NCBI GenBank assembly: GCA_937871685.1
Contig: CALMOL010000376.1
Location: 1 to 20,206 of the forward strand
DNA length: 20,206 bases
Reading direction: 5' to 3'
DNA from: an uncultured Verrucomicrobiota bacterium
GTDB taxonomy: Bacteria > Verrucomicrobiota > Verrucomicrobiia > Chthoniobacterales > SZAS-18
The notes beneath the pieces were generated by a model that saw only the letters and a list, made by a program, of their open reading frames with translations, made no database searches and was not told where the DNA came from. Below are positions 1 through 6,643 of the stretch, in pieces; the stretch's first letter is position 1; each line of letters opens with the position of its first letter. Both the position numbers and the translations under genes were made by a program.

Positions 1-254
1 GCCCCGCGCCCGCCGCTTCCCCGGCCCCGTCGCCGGCGACCCGCGCGCAAAGGAAGGCCGCAGGCGCGGCCGCGAACCAGCCGCTCGCCGCGCAGGCGCC
101 CGGCGGCGGTCCCGGCATGGTATGGGTCAACACCAAGAGCAAGTCCTACCATGTGCCGGCATCCAAGTGGTATGGCCGCACCAAGCACGGCAAATACATG
201 ACCGAGGCGGACGCCAAGGCCGCGGGCAATCACCCCGCGGCGGGCAAGGAGTAG
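1..254 (+). CDS. C-terminal part of a protein ending in a small WVNT/WYG aromatic module (partial)
   Basis: This is the 3' end of a gene entering from the left edge; the reading frame begins at base 3 and stops at TAG 252-254. The first ~38 visible residues are a low-complexity Ala/Pro/Gly linker. They are followed by a compact module of about 45 residues with the pattern MVWVNTKSKSYHVP, KWYGRTKHGKYM and TEADAKAAG. From memory, this module (WVNT..YH.p....WYG.TK.GKYM.E.dA...G) closes many bacterial proteins, sometimes after DNA-binding or secreted domains, and its function is unknown to me. The main domain lies outside the window, so the product cannot be named. The next gene converges on it, with 32 bases between the stops. 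Confidence 0.72.
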   Translation, partial: PAPAASPAPSPATRAQRKAAGAAANQPLAAQAPGGGPGMVWVNTKSKSYHVPASKWYGRTKHGKYMTEADAKAAGNHPAAGKE

Positions 255-286
255 CCTGAAAAAGCGCCGAGCGATTCTCGTGAATC

Positions 287-751
287 TCAATCGCGCGATC
301 GCTCGCGCACCTCGGCGCGGCGCATGGGCATCGCGTCGATGCGCCGGTAGAGATCCTTGGCTTCAACGAGCACTTCGGAGCGGTAGGCCTCGTTGCCGTC
401 CTTGCCGATGAGCAACACGGCAAACGCGCCCGGCTTGATTCCGTATCGCTTGGCCAGCGGTGCCGCCTCTTCTGTCGTGAAAGCCGGCAGCACGACCAGC
501 TCGTAGTCCACGAACGCGCCTTTCTCGCTGTTCCACCGGGCCCGTTGCGCTTGGAAGCGCGCGTCGTCCGCGGCTGGAGCAAAGACCAACAGCACACGCT
601 TGGAACTTTTGTAGCCAGCGAGCTGCTGCTCGAGCGACATGATCGGCGTCACGGCGGAAGAAGAAATCGGCGCGATGGCCACGATTGCGGCGAGCGCGAG
701 AGAGGCGCGGCGGGCGAGGCAAGCCGCAACGGCAATGAAGGCGGGGCGCAT
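287..751 (-). CDS. Secreted DUF4174 domain protein
   Basis: The product is 154 residues. Residues 1-33 form a signal peptide: a basic start with Arg-14 and Arg-15, an Ala/Leu/Ile-rich core, and a likely cut near the SSA at 31-33. The DUF4174 signature covers the rest: KRVLLVFAPAADD (51-63), an RARW segment, LVVLP (85-89), GAFAVLLIGKDG (108-119) and the typical end IDAMPMRRAEV (138-148). DUF4174 proteins are small exported proteins with a thioredoxin-like look but no CxxC, and none is present here. Their function is unknown. The frame stays open upstream to 886, but that stretch is Arg/Ser-rich and unlike the family. The ATG at 749-751 is chosen because it places the signal peptide at the N-terminus. 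Confidence 0.85.
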   Translation of the reverse strand: MRPAFIAVAACLARRASLALAAIVAIAPISSSAVTPIMSLEQQLAGYKSSKRVLLVFAPAADDARFQAQRARWNSEKGAFVDYELVVLPAFTTEEAAPLAKRYGIKPGAFAVLLIGKDGNEAYRSEVLVEAKDLYRRIDAMPMRRAEVRERSRD

Positions 752-1209
752 GGTTTCCGAAGATCGCCCCTGCGATGACCACCTGCCGTCAGAATCCGGG
801 ATGTGACGGGCCGCCGCCTTTTCGCGCGAGCAGCCGGAACGAGCGCCGCGCCCGACCAGCAGTCCAGCGCCGCTGAGCATCGCCATTGCCCAGGATCACC
901 CGTCTCTCGCGCCGTCGCGCCGATCTCGAGCCAGCCGAGCCGATCGACCGAGCCGATCGATCGCCCACGAGGCGACAAGCCGAAAGCCAAAGGATCTGGA
1001 CAAATAGGAGAGCGGCCGAGGCCAGTTGGTGCAGGGCGTGCATGAATGCCTTCAACCCACGAGATCCCCGCGCGGTGACAGCCAATCGAGAATGTGCCGG
1101 ATTTTTCCGCGAAACGCTCGCGCAAGACCGGTGCCAAGCTCTGCCACCGGTGATAGCTCTCGGCGCGAGGGACCGCGCCAAGACGTGGTCGATCTGGTAA
1201 GGACGCGAG
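752..1209. other. 458-base gap without a convincing gene; divergent promoter region
   Basis: This stretch separates the DUF4174 gene (-) from the UPF0126-type gene (+), so both promoters should lie here. Several frames are open across it, but their translations are Arg-rich and show no family motif. A perfect 13-base tandem duplication (CCGAGCCGATCGA twice) occupies 935-960. The 3' end carries an AAGGA ribosome-binding site at 1199-1203 for the gene starting at 1210. I see no convincing -35/-10 pair. Confidence 0.5.
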
Positions 1210-1806
1210 ATGATCTCCTACGTCCTCGATTTGGTTGGCCTCGCGGTGTCGGCCATCTCCGGCGCCTTGGCGGCGATCCACGCGAAGCTCGACCTTTTCG
1301 GTGTGATCGTGATCGCCGCGCTCACCGCCATCGGGGGCGGGACGCTGCGCGACCTGCTGCTCAACCGGCACCCGATCTTCTGGATCGTGGACCCCAGGCC
1401 ATTGCTGCTCATCACGCTGGTCGCGCTGCTCACCGCGATCTTCGCGCGGATGCGGCCGGTGCCGCGCGACGCCCTCGTGGTCGCCGACGCGCTGGCGCTC
1501 GCGCTCTTCGCGATGTCGGGCGCGCAGCTCGCCGAGGGTGCCGGGCACAACGCGCTGGTCGTGATCCTCATGGGAACCATGACCGGCGTTGGCGGGGGCG
1601 TGATCCGCGACGTGCTCACGGCGCGGATTCCACTCATTCTCCGGCAGGACATCTACGCGACCGCGGCGATCGCGGGCATCGGCCTCTATCTGGCGGCACC
1701 ATCGCTGGGAATGGCGCGCCCGTGGGCCTTTGCCCTGGGCATGTCGCTCATCGTGGCGGTGCGCCTTTCGGCCATCCGCTGGAAGCTGCAACTGCCGGCC
1801 TTTTGA
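1210..1806 (+). CDS. UPF0126 / trimeric intracellular cation channel (TRIC) family membrane protein
   Basis: The product is 198 residues with about six to seven hydrophobic helices, so it is an inner-membrane protein. The family is a tandem duplication of a three-helix unit, and both copies keep the glycine-rich hallmark: IGGGTLRDLL at 41-50 and VGGGVIRDVL at 127-136. In bacteria this family covers TRIC-type potassium channels and relatives such as E. coli YicG and YadS, the former implicated in glycine uptake. The sequence alone does not say whether this one carries ions or amino acids. Length matches the family. The start at 1210 is supported by an AAGGA sequence six bases upstream. It converges on the next gene, with only seven bases between the stops. 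Confidence 0.88.
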   Translation: MISYVLDLVGLAVSAISGALAAIHAKLDLFGVIVIAALTAIGGGTLRDLLLNRHPIFWIVDPRPLLLITLVALLTAIFARMRPVPRDALVVADALALALFAMSGAQLAEGAGHNALVVILMGTMTGVGGGVIRDVLTARIPLILRQDIYATAAIAGIGLYLAAPSLGMARPWAFALGMSLIVAVRLSAIRWKLQLPAF

Positions 1807-1813
1807 TGGCGCG

Positions 1814-2509
1814 TCAGCCCGCGGCTTCCGATCCAAACCCAGCCTCGTGCAGCGCCTCGGCGAGGAGTGCCTTGCCGCCGCTCTCGACCACCTCGCCGTG
1901 GCCGACGACGATGCGGTCGAAGTCCCACGACATCAGCGTCGCGAGGCTGCGGCGGAAGGCGTCGGCGTCCTTGACGCTGGAGCGCTCCGGGCGCGGCATG
2001 CCCACATCGTGCGTCCGGCCGCCGACGATGCCCACGGTGGCGAAGAGGCGCGGGCCGAGCGGCGCTTCTTTCGTCACATGGAAGACGAGATCGCACACGA
2101 TCAGGGTGCGCGAGGCACGGTGGAAGAAGGCGTATTCATCCTGCCCTTCCATGCCGTTCAGGTGGACGCTGTCGAATTGGCCCGCCCAGGCGGATGGCGG
2201 ATGCGAGAGCGATTCGGTTGGGAAGCCCACCACCTCGGAGAAGCCCGCCGGCGCGTAGTAGGGCAAGTCCGGGAAGGCCGCGCGGCCTTCCTTGGCGAAA
2301 GTGTCGTGCTTGGACAGCGCATCCAGCACAAACGCGGGCCGGCCCAGGGCCTTGATCGCTGTCACGTCCTCGGGGGTGAACGGCCCGGTGGAATGAATCA
2401 CCAAGTCGCCGGAGCGCAGCCGCACCACGCTCACGTTGCGCCCAAGGTAGTCGCCCAGCAGCGGGGCCTTGTAATGGAGAAGCCAGAGGTCTTGGGCGAT
2501 GGATTTCAT
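1814..2509 (-). CDS. DUF4336-type metallo-beta-lactamase-fold protein
   Basis: The product is 231 residues. The N-terminus DLWLLHY (7-13), the RNVSVVRL strand and GDLVIHSTGPF (34-44) are typical of DUF4336 proteins, which share the metallo-beta-lactamase fold. Candidate metal-site residues are a shortened SKHD (66-69) in place of the full HxHxD motif, D140 in VCDLVFH, and H204 in VVGHGEVV. The reduced first motif suggests altered metal binding or loss of hydrolase activity. The substrate is unknown. The ATG at 2507-2509 begins the recognisable domain; the open frame upstream to 2701 is Arg/Pro/Ser-rich and unlikely to be translated. The secreted-protein gene at 2704-3447 lies 194 bases upstream on the same strand and may be co-transcribed. 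Confidence 0.75.
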   Translation of the reverse strand: MKSIAQDLWLLHYKAPLLGDYLGRNVSVVRLRSGDLVIHSTGPFTPEDVTAIKALGRPAFVLDALSKHDTFAKEGRAAFPDLPYYAPAGFSEVVGFPTESLSHPPSAWAGQFDSVHLNGMEGQDEYAFFHRASRTLIVCDLVFHVTKEAPLGPRLFATVGIVGGRTHDVGMPRPERSSVKDADAFRRSLATLMSWDFDRIVVGHGEVVESGGKALLAEALHEAGFGSEAAG

Positions 2510-2703
2510 GGGAGATGGTTTCAACACGGGGGAATCGACACGCCGCCGCGGTCCGCGGCAGCGCCAACGGGGCGACGGTCTGCCTTTCCTTCGCGCGCCC
2601 CGCCTGGACTGGCCCCACGGGGCGGTCCGGCCGCGCGCTGACGAGCTGCTCGGGGGCCGCTTCCGCCCCAAATGTGCCCGGCCGCCCTTCTCCTGACCCA
2701 ACC

Positions 2704-3447
2704 TCAGCGTCCCGCGGACGCAGGCGGCATGGGAGCGGCGGGCGGCGCGTTGCGAATCTTTTCCAGAACCGCGCCGACGCGGGCGTCCGTGCGGATCATC
2801 GCGGCCTTGACCGCTTCCTCGCGGGCGCGCTCGGCCTGGCGGCGCGCCTCAGGGGTCGGCGCCGTCTCCACCTGCTGGCGCGCGGACGCCACCGCGGGAT
2901 CGTTCTGCACCGCCTGGCGGGCGTGGACCAGAACCTGGCGCTCCTCCTCGGTGAGGAAGTCGAGCCGGCGCTGGAGGCGGCCTTGTTGCACGCCGCGCGC
3001 TTCCCGGAGGGACTTCTCGAACTTCTCGATCACCGGGGCCACGTTTGGATCGGCGCGGATCATCGCCTCGCGGATCGCGCCCGTCACCACGCGGTCGCGC
3101 ATGGCGGCTTGGCGGGCGAGGAGCATCCTGTGCTGTTCCTCCGGGGTCAGGGCTTGGAGCGCCGTGGCCCACGGCCGCGGCTGCCCGTCGGGGCGCACGC
3201 CCGCGTTGGGGCGATTGAAGCGATTCGCGCCGCCGCCCCCGAGGAGAGGGCCGCCGGGCCGGCGGTCCATCGCGCCCGGCTGGCCGCCTTGCTCCTGCTG
3301 CCAGCGGCGCAAGAGCGGTCGGTCGGCCGGGAGCGGCGCGGCGGAAGGCGAGGGGGCCGGCTCCATCGGAGTCTGGGCCGGAACCAAGGGCGCAGTCGCC
3401 GCGAGGACGGCGGCGCACGGGAAGAAGAGTCGGCGAATCGAGCGCAT
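2704..3447 (-). CDS. Secreted alpha-helical protein with two LTxEE/AMIR repeats
   Basis: The product is 247 residues. Residues 1-24 are a signal peptide: MRSIRR, then a hydrophobic core, ending at VPA/Q. A Pro/Gly-rich linker follows to about residue 97. Two related helical repeats come next. The first runs from LTPEEQHRMLLARQA (100) to AIREAMIRADPNVAPVIEK (124-142). The second runs from LTEEERQVLVHARQAV (165) to EAVKAAMIRTDARVGAVLEK (211-230). Each repeat has the order LTxEE, ARxA, EA..AMIR.D..V..V.EK. The charged LTxEE/LxxAR style recalls periplasmic Spy/CpxP-type proteins, but the usual LTxxQ signatures are absent, so I infer only a periplasmic helical protein. The ATG at 3445-3447 is chosen because it starts the signal peptide; the open frame continues to 3903. 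Confidence 0.75.
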   Translation of the reverse strand: MRSIRRLFFPCAAVLAATAPLVPAQTPMEPAPSPSAAPLPADRPLLRRWQQEQGGQPGAMDRRPGGPLLGGGGANRFNRPNAGVRPDGQPRPWATALQALTPEEQHRMLLARQAAMRDRVVTGAIREAMIRADPNVAPVIEKFEKSLREARGVQQGRLQRRLDFLTEEERQVLVHARQAVQNDPAVASARQQVETAPTPEARRQAERAREEAVKAAMIRTDARVGAVLEKIRNAPPAAPMPPASAGR

Positions 3448-3558
3448 GGGACGGACTACCGCACCGTCGCAGGACGCGAGGCTGGTCGGCAAGCGGTGGA
3501 ACCGTTTCCGCGACGAAAAGTTGCGCCCGCCGCGATCCCGCCGGTTGCTCCGTTCCTC

Positions 3559-3894
3559 ATGACCCCCCGCGCCGACGCCCGTCCCGACCGCGCCTTCCTC
3601 GCGCGGGCCGAGCAGGAGGACGACCTCGCCGCGCTGGTGCGCGCGTCCACCCCCGTGGCCTGGCACGAGCCAGACGCCGCCTGGGCGCTCGACTTCTGCC
3701 TGCGCCTGGCGCGCCATTGGCACTACAACGTCCGCGGCAACGCCGTGCAGGCGCTCGCGCTCATGCGCTCCCACCGGCGCGGCCAAGCCGGCTGGGACGC
3801 CGCCGCGGCGGAAGCGGCGCTCGCGGCCGCCCTGCACGATCCGCACGAATATGTGCGCGCCGTGGCCGAGGAAACGCGCGACGCGGCGGAGTGA
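3559..3894 (+). CDS. Small HEAT-repeat-like protein
   Basis: The product is 111 residues and soluble, with no signal peptide. Two HEAT-like helical pairs can be seen: ALDFCLRLARHWHYNVRGNAV (about 47-67), containing the HEAT turn feature NVRGNAVQAL, and LAAALHDPHEYVRAVAEETRD (about 88-108), containing DPHEYVRAVAEE. Such short HEAT proteins usually act as binding scaffolds; some are immunity proteins of polymorphic toxins, but no toxin gene is adjacent. The start is the ATG at 3559; the frame is open far upstream only because it shadows the gene on the other strand. It is divergent from the secreted helical-repeat gene across 111 bases and lies 53 bases ahead of the VOC gene. Confidence 0.62.
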   Translation: MTPRADARPDRAFLARAEQEDDLAALVRASTPVAWHEPDAAWALDFCLRLARHWHYNVRGNAVQALALMRSHRRGQAGWDAAAAEAALAAALHDPHEYVRAVAEETRDAAE

Positions 3895-3947
3895 GCGAGC
3901 CACCCCGCGGCTGGACAGCTCGCCGCGCGGAGCGATGATCGGCCCCG

Positions 3948-4364
3948 ATGTCTGCTCAGCCCCGGCTCTTCGATCACATTGACCTGCGCGTCTCCTCGTT
4001 CGCGACGGCGCGGCCGTTCTACGTCGCCTTCCTCGGCGCCGCTGGATTCACCCAGCAGCGCGGCGGCCGGCCGGAGGACGATTGGATGTCGCTCGTGGCC
4101 GAGGAGCCGCAGCCGCGCCCGCCCTTCGTGTGGATCGTGGAGGAGAAGAGCCACCGCGGCGGGCTGAACCGCGTGGCCCTCTACCAGCCGACGATTGCCG
4201 ACGTGGACCGCGTGACCGCCGCCGCCGTGGCCGCCGGCGCGCGCAACGTCGAGGGGCCGGAGCACTGCGAGGACTACGCCGAGGACTACTACGCCGCCTT
4301 CTTCGAGGACGCCGACGGCAACCGCTGGGAAGTGTGCTGCCGCCACGCGACATCGAAGAAATGA
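3948..4364 (+). CDS. VOC (glyoxalase/bleomycin-resistance fold) family protein
   Basis: The product is 138 residues, the usual size for a single-unit VOC protein. The opening FDHIDLRVSS (8-17) and ARPFYVAFLGAAGF (21-34) form the first beta-alpha-beta unit. The second ends in YYAAFFEDADGNRWEVCCR (114-132), matching the family closing motif FxDPDGNxxE. Candidate metal ligands are H10 and E128. At the position where many members have a His (normally HVAF) the sequence reads NRVAL (74-78), so metal binding may be incomplete. The specific reaction cannot be told. Its TGA (4362-4364) overlaps the ATG of the next gene (4361), indicating translational coupling. Confidence 0.85.
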   Translation: MSAQPRLFDHIDLRVSSFATARPFYVAFLGAAGFTQQRGGRPEDDWMSLVAEEPQPRPPFVWIVEEKSHRGGLNRVALYQPTIADVDRVTAAAVAAGARNVEGPEHCEDYAEDYYAAFFEDADGNRWEVCCRHATSKK

Positions 4365-4768
4365 GCGAGGCTGCTGCCATCCCGCGGCCCTGGCTGCACT
4401 TCCTGCTTTCCTCGGCGTTTCTCCTTGGGGGATGGAGCCTCGCGGTTCATGGAAACGTGATTGCGCGCATCTTTGGATTGCTGCTCATGAACGGCGCTTG
4501 GCTGGTGCGCCTGCAATCAAGGCGGCGGAGCGATCCATCCATGTGGGTGGGAGTGCTGATCCTGTTGCTGGCGGCTGGCCTTGCCGCGGCCAATTTGCAC
4601 AGGGTCTGGCTTCGCTCCGGGACCGAGGGAGTCACGAATCTCCTTCGCTCTCCGTCGTATTTCATCGCTTGCCTTGCGGTGCTGCTCCTGGCCAACGTCT
4701 GGATTTTCCTAAGCCCTGTGGCCCAGCAACGTGTTCGGGACAAAAACGGTCTCCCGCCAGCGTCATGA
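4361..4768 (+). CDS. Small four-helix membrane protein of unknown function
   Basis: The product is 135 residues with four predicted transmembrane segments at about 12-28, 32-49, 61-78 and 98-118. It has a basic loop LQSRRRSDPS between the second and third, and a charged C-terminal tail. I recognise no family. The start is fixed by ATGA overlaps on both sides: its ATG overlaps the VOC stop, and its TGA (4766-4768) overlaps the thiE ATG (4765). By eye the base composition is less GC-rich and codon use more relaxed than in the flanking genes, which may point to separate origin or weaker codon selection. The sequence gives no functional link to thiamine synthesis beyond position. Confidence 0.72.
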   Translation: MSEAAAIPRPWLHFLLSSAFLLGGWSLAVHGNVIARIFGLLLMNGAWLVRLQSRRRSDPSMWVGVLILLLAAGLAAANLHRVWLRSGTEGVTNLLRSPSYFIACLAVLLLANVWIFLSPVAQQRVRDKNGLPPAS

Positions 4769-5409
4769 CCAAGCCCCTCGCCGACTGCCTGCTCTACGGC
4801 ATCCTCGATCTCGGCTATGTGGCCGCGGCGGATGCCCTGGCGCGCGCCCGCCAGCTCCTCGAAGGCGGCGTGGACATCCTCCAGATCCGCGCCAAGAAAT
4901 CCTCCGAGAAGGAGATCCTCGCTCTGGCCGACGAGGTTGCGCCGATCTGCCGCGACCACGGCGCCCCCTTGATCCTCAACGACCATCCCGCGCTCGTCCT
5001 GCGCTGTCCCGGCGCGACGGGCGCGCACATTGGCCAGGACGACGGCCCCATGAATTTCGCGCGCTTCGCCTCCGGCGTGGGCGCCTACATCGGCCGCTCC
5101 ACGCACTCGCTGGACCAAGCCCGCGCGGCCCGTGCGGAAGGAGCGGACTACCTGGGCTTCGGCCCGCTCTTCGGCACGCCCACGAAGCCGGACTATCCGC
5201 CCGTCGGCCTCGCCGACATCGCCGCCGTCCACGCCGCCGTGCCCGACCGGCCGATCTTCTGCATCGGCGGCGTGAAGCTGGAGAACCTCCTGCAGGTCCT
5301 CGCCGCCGGCGCGCGCCGCGTGTGCATCGTGTCAGGCTTGCTGCTCGCCGCCGATCCGAAGGCGTATGCGCGGGAATGCCGCGCGCTGCTGGCCGCCGCG
5401 CAGGGCTGA
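4765..5409 (+). CDS. thiE: Thiamine-phosphate synthase ThiE
   Basis: The product is 214 residues, the usual ThiE length. ThiE joins HMP-pyrophosphate and thiazole phosphate to give thiamine phosphate in the cytoplasm. The TIM-barrel motifs appear in order: DILQIRAKK (substrate diphosphate contact, about 37-45), LILNDHPAL (about 69-77), GAHIGQDDGP, YIGRSTHSLDQA, YLGFGPLFGTPTKP (the conserved GP.F.T.TK loop), IFCIGGVKLENL and the end-of-barrel CIVSGLLLA. The usual VND of the second motif reads LND. No other thiamine gene is present in the window, and no TPP riboswitch is visible upstream, although the coupled upstream genes could carry the leader. The kinase gene follows after 104 bases. Confidence 0.93.
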   Translation: MTKPLADCLLYGILDLGYVAAADALARARQLLEGGVDILQIRAKKSSEKEILALADEVAPICRDHGAPLILNDHPALVLRCPGATGAHIGQDDGPMNFARFASGVGAYIGRSTHSLDQARAARAEGADYLGFGPLFGTPTKPDYPPVGLADIAAVHAAVPDRPIFCIGGVKLENLLQVLAAGARRVCIVSGLLLAADPKAYARECRALLAAAQG

Positions 5410-5424
5410 GCGCCGAGCGGATCA

Positions 5425-5485
5425 GCTTTCTTCCCTCTTACTTCCTGCTTCTTCCTTCTTTTCTTCTCCCCCTTTCTCCCTTCAT
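5425..5485. repeat. Polypyrimidine tract between thiE and the PfkB kinase gene
   Basis: About 60 bases on the + strand are almost pure C/T, with one A and one G, built from CTTC/CTTCTT-like words. The complement reads as AAGAAGGAAG-type simple sequence. It looks like a slippage-derived low-complexity repeat rather than gene sequence. It lies in the 104-base leader of the next gene and would be a largely unstructured, pyrimidine-rich 5' leader in the mRNA. Confidence 0.7.
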
Positions 5486-5513
5486 TGCCGCTCCGCTTCC
5501 CCAATTTTCGCAC

Positions 5514-6428
5514 ATGCCTGTTCTGATTGTCGGTTCGCTCGGTCTCGATGACATCAAGACTCCCGCCGAGGAGCACCACGACGTGCTCGGCGGCTCGGCC
5601 TCCTACGCCGCGGTGTCCGCCTCCTTCTTCACCCCGCCGCAGCTCGTGGCCGTCGTGGGCGACGATTTCCCCAAGGCGCACGTCGATTTCTTCCGCACGC
5701 GCAAGATCGACCTCGCCGGCCTCCAGCACGTCGAGGGCAAGACCTTCCGCTGGTCGGGCGAATACCTCACCGACATGAACCGCCGCGAAACGCGCTCGGT
5801 GGCCCTCAACGTCTTCGAGCACTTCCACCCGCGCCTGCCGGACGACTACCGCAAGACCCCCTACGTCCTCCTCGGGAACATCCATCCCTCGCTCCAGCTT
5901 CTCGTCCTCGACCAGATGGAGAAGCCGAGCTTCGTCGCCGCCGACACCTTCGACCTGTGGATCCAGACGGCGCACGAGGACCTGATGAAGCTCCTGCCGC
6001 GCGTGGACCTGCTCGTCATCAACGACGAGGAGGCCCGCCTCCTTTCCGGCGAGTCCAACCTCATTCGCGCCGCCCGCGCCATCATGGCCCGCGGGCCGCG
6101 CTTCCTGTGCGTGAAGAAGGGCGAGCACGGCGCGCTGCTCTTCGGGGACGACTCGGCCGGCGAGTTCTTCTCGTGCCCGTCCTTTCCCGTGGCGGATCTC
6201 CACGATCCCACCGGCGCGGGCGACTGCTTTGCGGGCGGCCTGGTCGGCCACCTCGCGCGGGCGGCGGAGTCCGACATCACCTTCGCCGACCTGCGCCAAG
6301 CCGTGGTCTATGGCAGCGCGATGGCGAGCTTCTGCGTCGAGGCCTTCTCGCTGGACCGCCTCCGCAAGCTGCGCCCCGCCGAGATCGAGGCCCGCTACGC
6401 CGAGTTTCAGCGGATCAGCCAGTTCTGA
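5514..6428 (+). CDS. PfkB-family sugar/nucleoside kinase
   Basis: The product is 304 residues, normal for a ribokinase/adenosine-kinase-like protein. The N-terminus has the sugar-binding motif DVLGGSASYAAVSASFF (about 23-39), followed by LVAVVGDDFP. The C-terminal signature DPTGAGDCFAGG contains the catalytic base D237 and the anion-hole GAGD. INDEEARLLSGE and LCVKKGEHGALL are typical of the mid-domain ATP side. The enzyme should transfer a phosphate from ATP to a sugar or nucleoside alcohol; which one cannot be told. The ATG at 5514 starts directly with the first beta strand (PVLIVGSLGLD). No strong Shine-Dalgarno is seen. Being downstream of thiE suggests shared transcription, but HMP kinase (ThiD) motifs are not evident. 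Confidence 0.88.
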   Translation: MPVLIVGSLGLDDIKTPAEEHHDVLGGSASYAAVSASFFTPPQLVAVVGDDFPKAHVDFFRTRKIDLAGLQHVEGKTFRWSGEYLTDMNRRETRSVALNVFEHFHPRLPDDYRKTPYVLLGNIHPSLQLLVLDQMEKPSFVAADTFDLWIQTAHEDLMKLLPRVDLLVINDEEARLLSGESNLIRAARAIMARGPRFLCVKKGEHGALLFGDDSAGEFFSCPSFPVADLHDPTGAGDCFAGGLVGHLARAAESDITFADLRQAVVYGSAMASFCVEAFSLDRLRKLRPAEIEARYAEFQRISQF

Positions 6429-6434
6429 AGCCGT

Positions 6435-6458
6435 CTGAGAAAGCGGCGCTCAGGTTTT
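6435..6458 (+). terminator. Weak terminator-like hairpin after the PfkB gene
   Basis: CTGAG (6435-6439) pairs with CTCAG (6449-6453), with a GC-rich loop, and is followed by GTTTT. It lies seven bases after the kinase stop. The stem is short, so this is tentative. The large inverted repeat that begins at 6452 may be the real terminator. Confidence 0.3.
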
Positions 6459-6609
6459 AGCCACAGATTAACGCAGATTAAAGGAAATTGGGGGCGAGCG
6501 GGCTGGACGTCGGTTCGCAAGTCGGCGCCGTGCATCGACCTGGAAGAAGCGCGTGCGACCCGGTCTCCCCCAATCTCCTTTAATCTGCGTTAATCTGTGG
6601 CTAAAACCT
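6452..6609. repeat. 158-bp element with 43-bp inverted arms (CACAGATTAA-type repeat)
   Basis: The left arm (6452-6494) and the right arm (6567-6609, read in reverse complement) match at 42 of 43 positions; the only difference is GGAAATT against GGAGATT. Each arm contains the direct word repeat CAGATTAACG/CAGATTAAAG. The centre, 6495-6566, is 72 bases of ordinary GC-rich sequence without an open frame. The arms are much richer in A/T than their surroundings. The element sits between two convergent stops (6428 and 6644), so in RNA of either strand it would fold into a long hairpin and could stop transcription from both sides. From memory, CACAGATTAA-type words are dispersed repeats in Verrucomicrobiota and some other phyla. 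It may be a non-autonomous dispersed element. Confidence 0.9.
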
Positions 6610-6643
6610 TGGACGCCCGATCCAGCCGGGGAATCCCCGCGCC

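Noticed and set aside
789..1043. Possible 84-residue lipoprotein on the minus strand with a hydrophobic start and an LSAC lipobox.
   Set aside because: After the cysteine the sequence is an Arg/Ser-rich chance-like frame, and it fits no family. The lipobox-like match is probably accidental.
886..1200. 104-codon plus-strand frame ending just before the UPF0126-type gene.
   Set aside because: Arg-rich, motif-free translation with several equally open competing frames.
5410..5513. Riboswitch or promoter between thiE and the kinase gene.
   Set aside because: The stretch is mostly polypyrimidine without stable pairing or a -35/-10 pair.
6435..6440. CTGAGA, as found in TPP riboswitches.
   Set aside because: It lies after the thiE and kinase genes, and the other conserved THI-box segments are absent.
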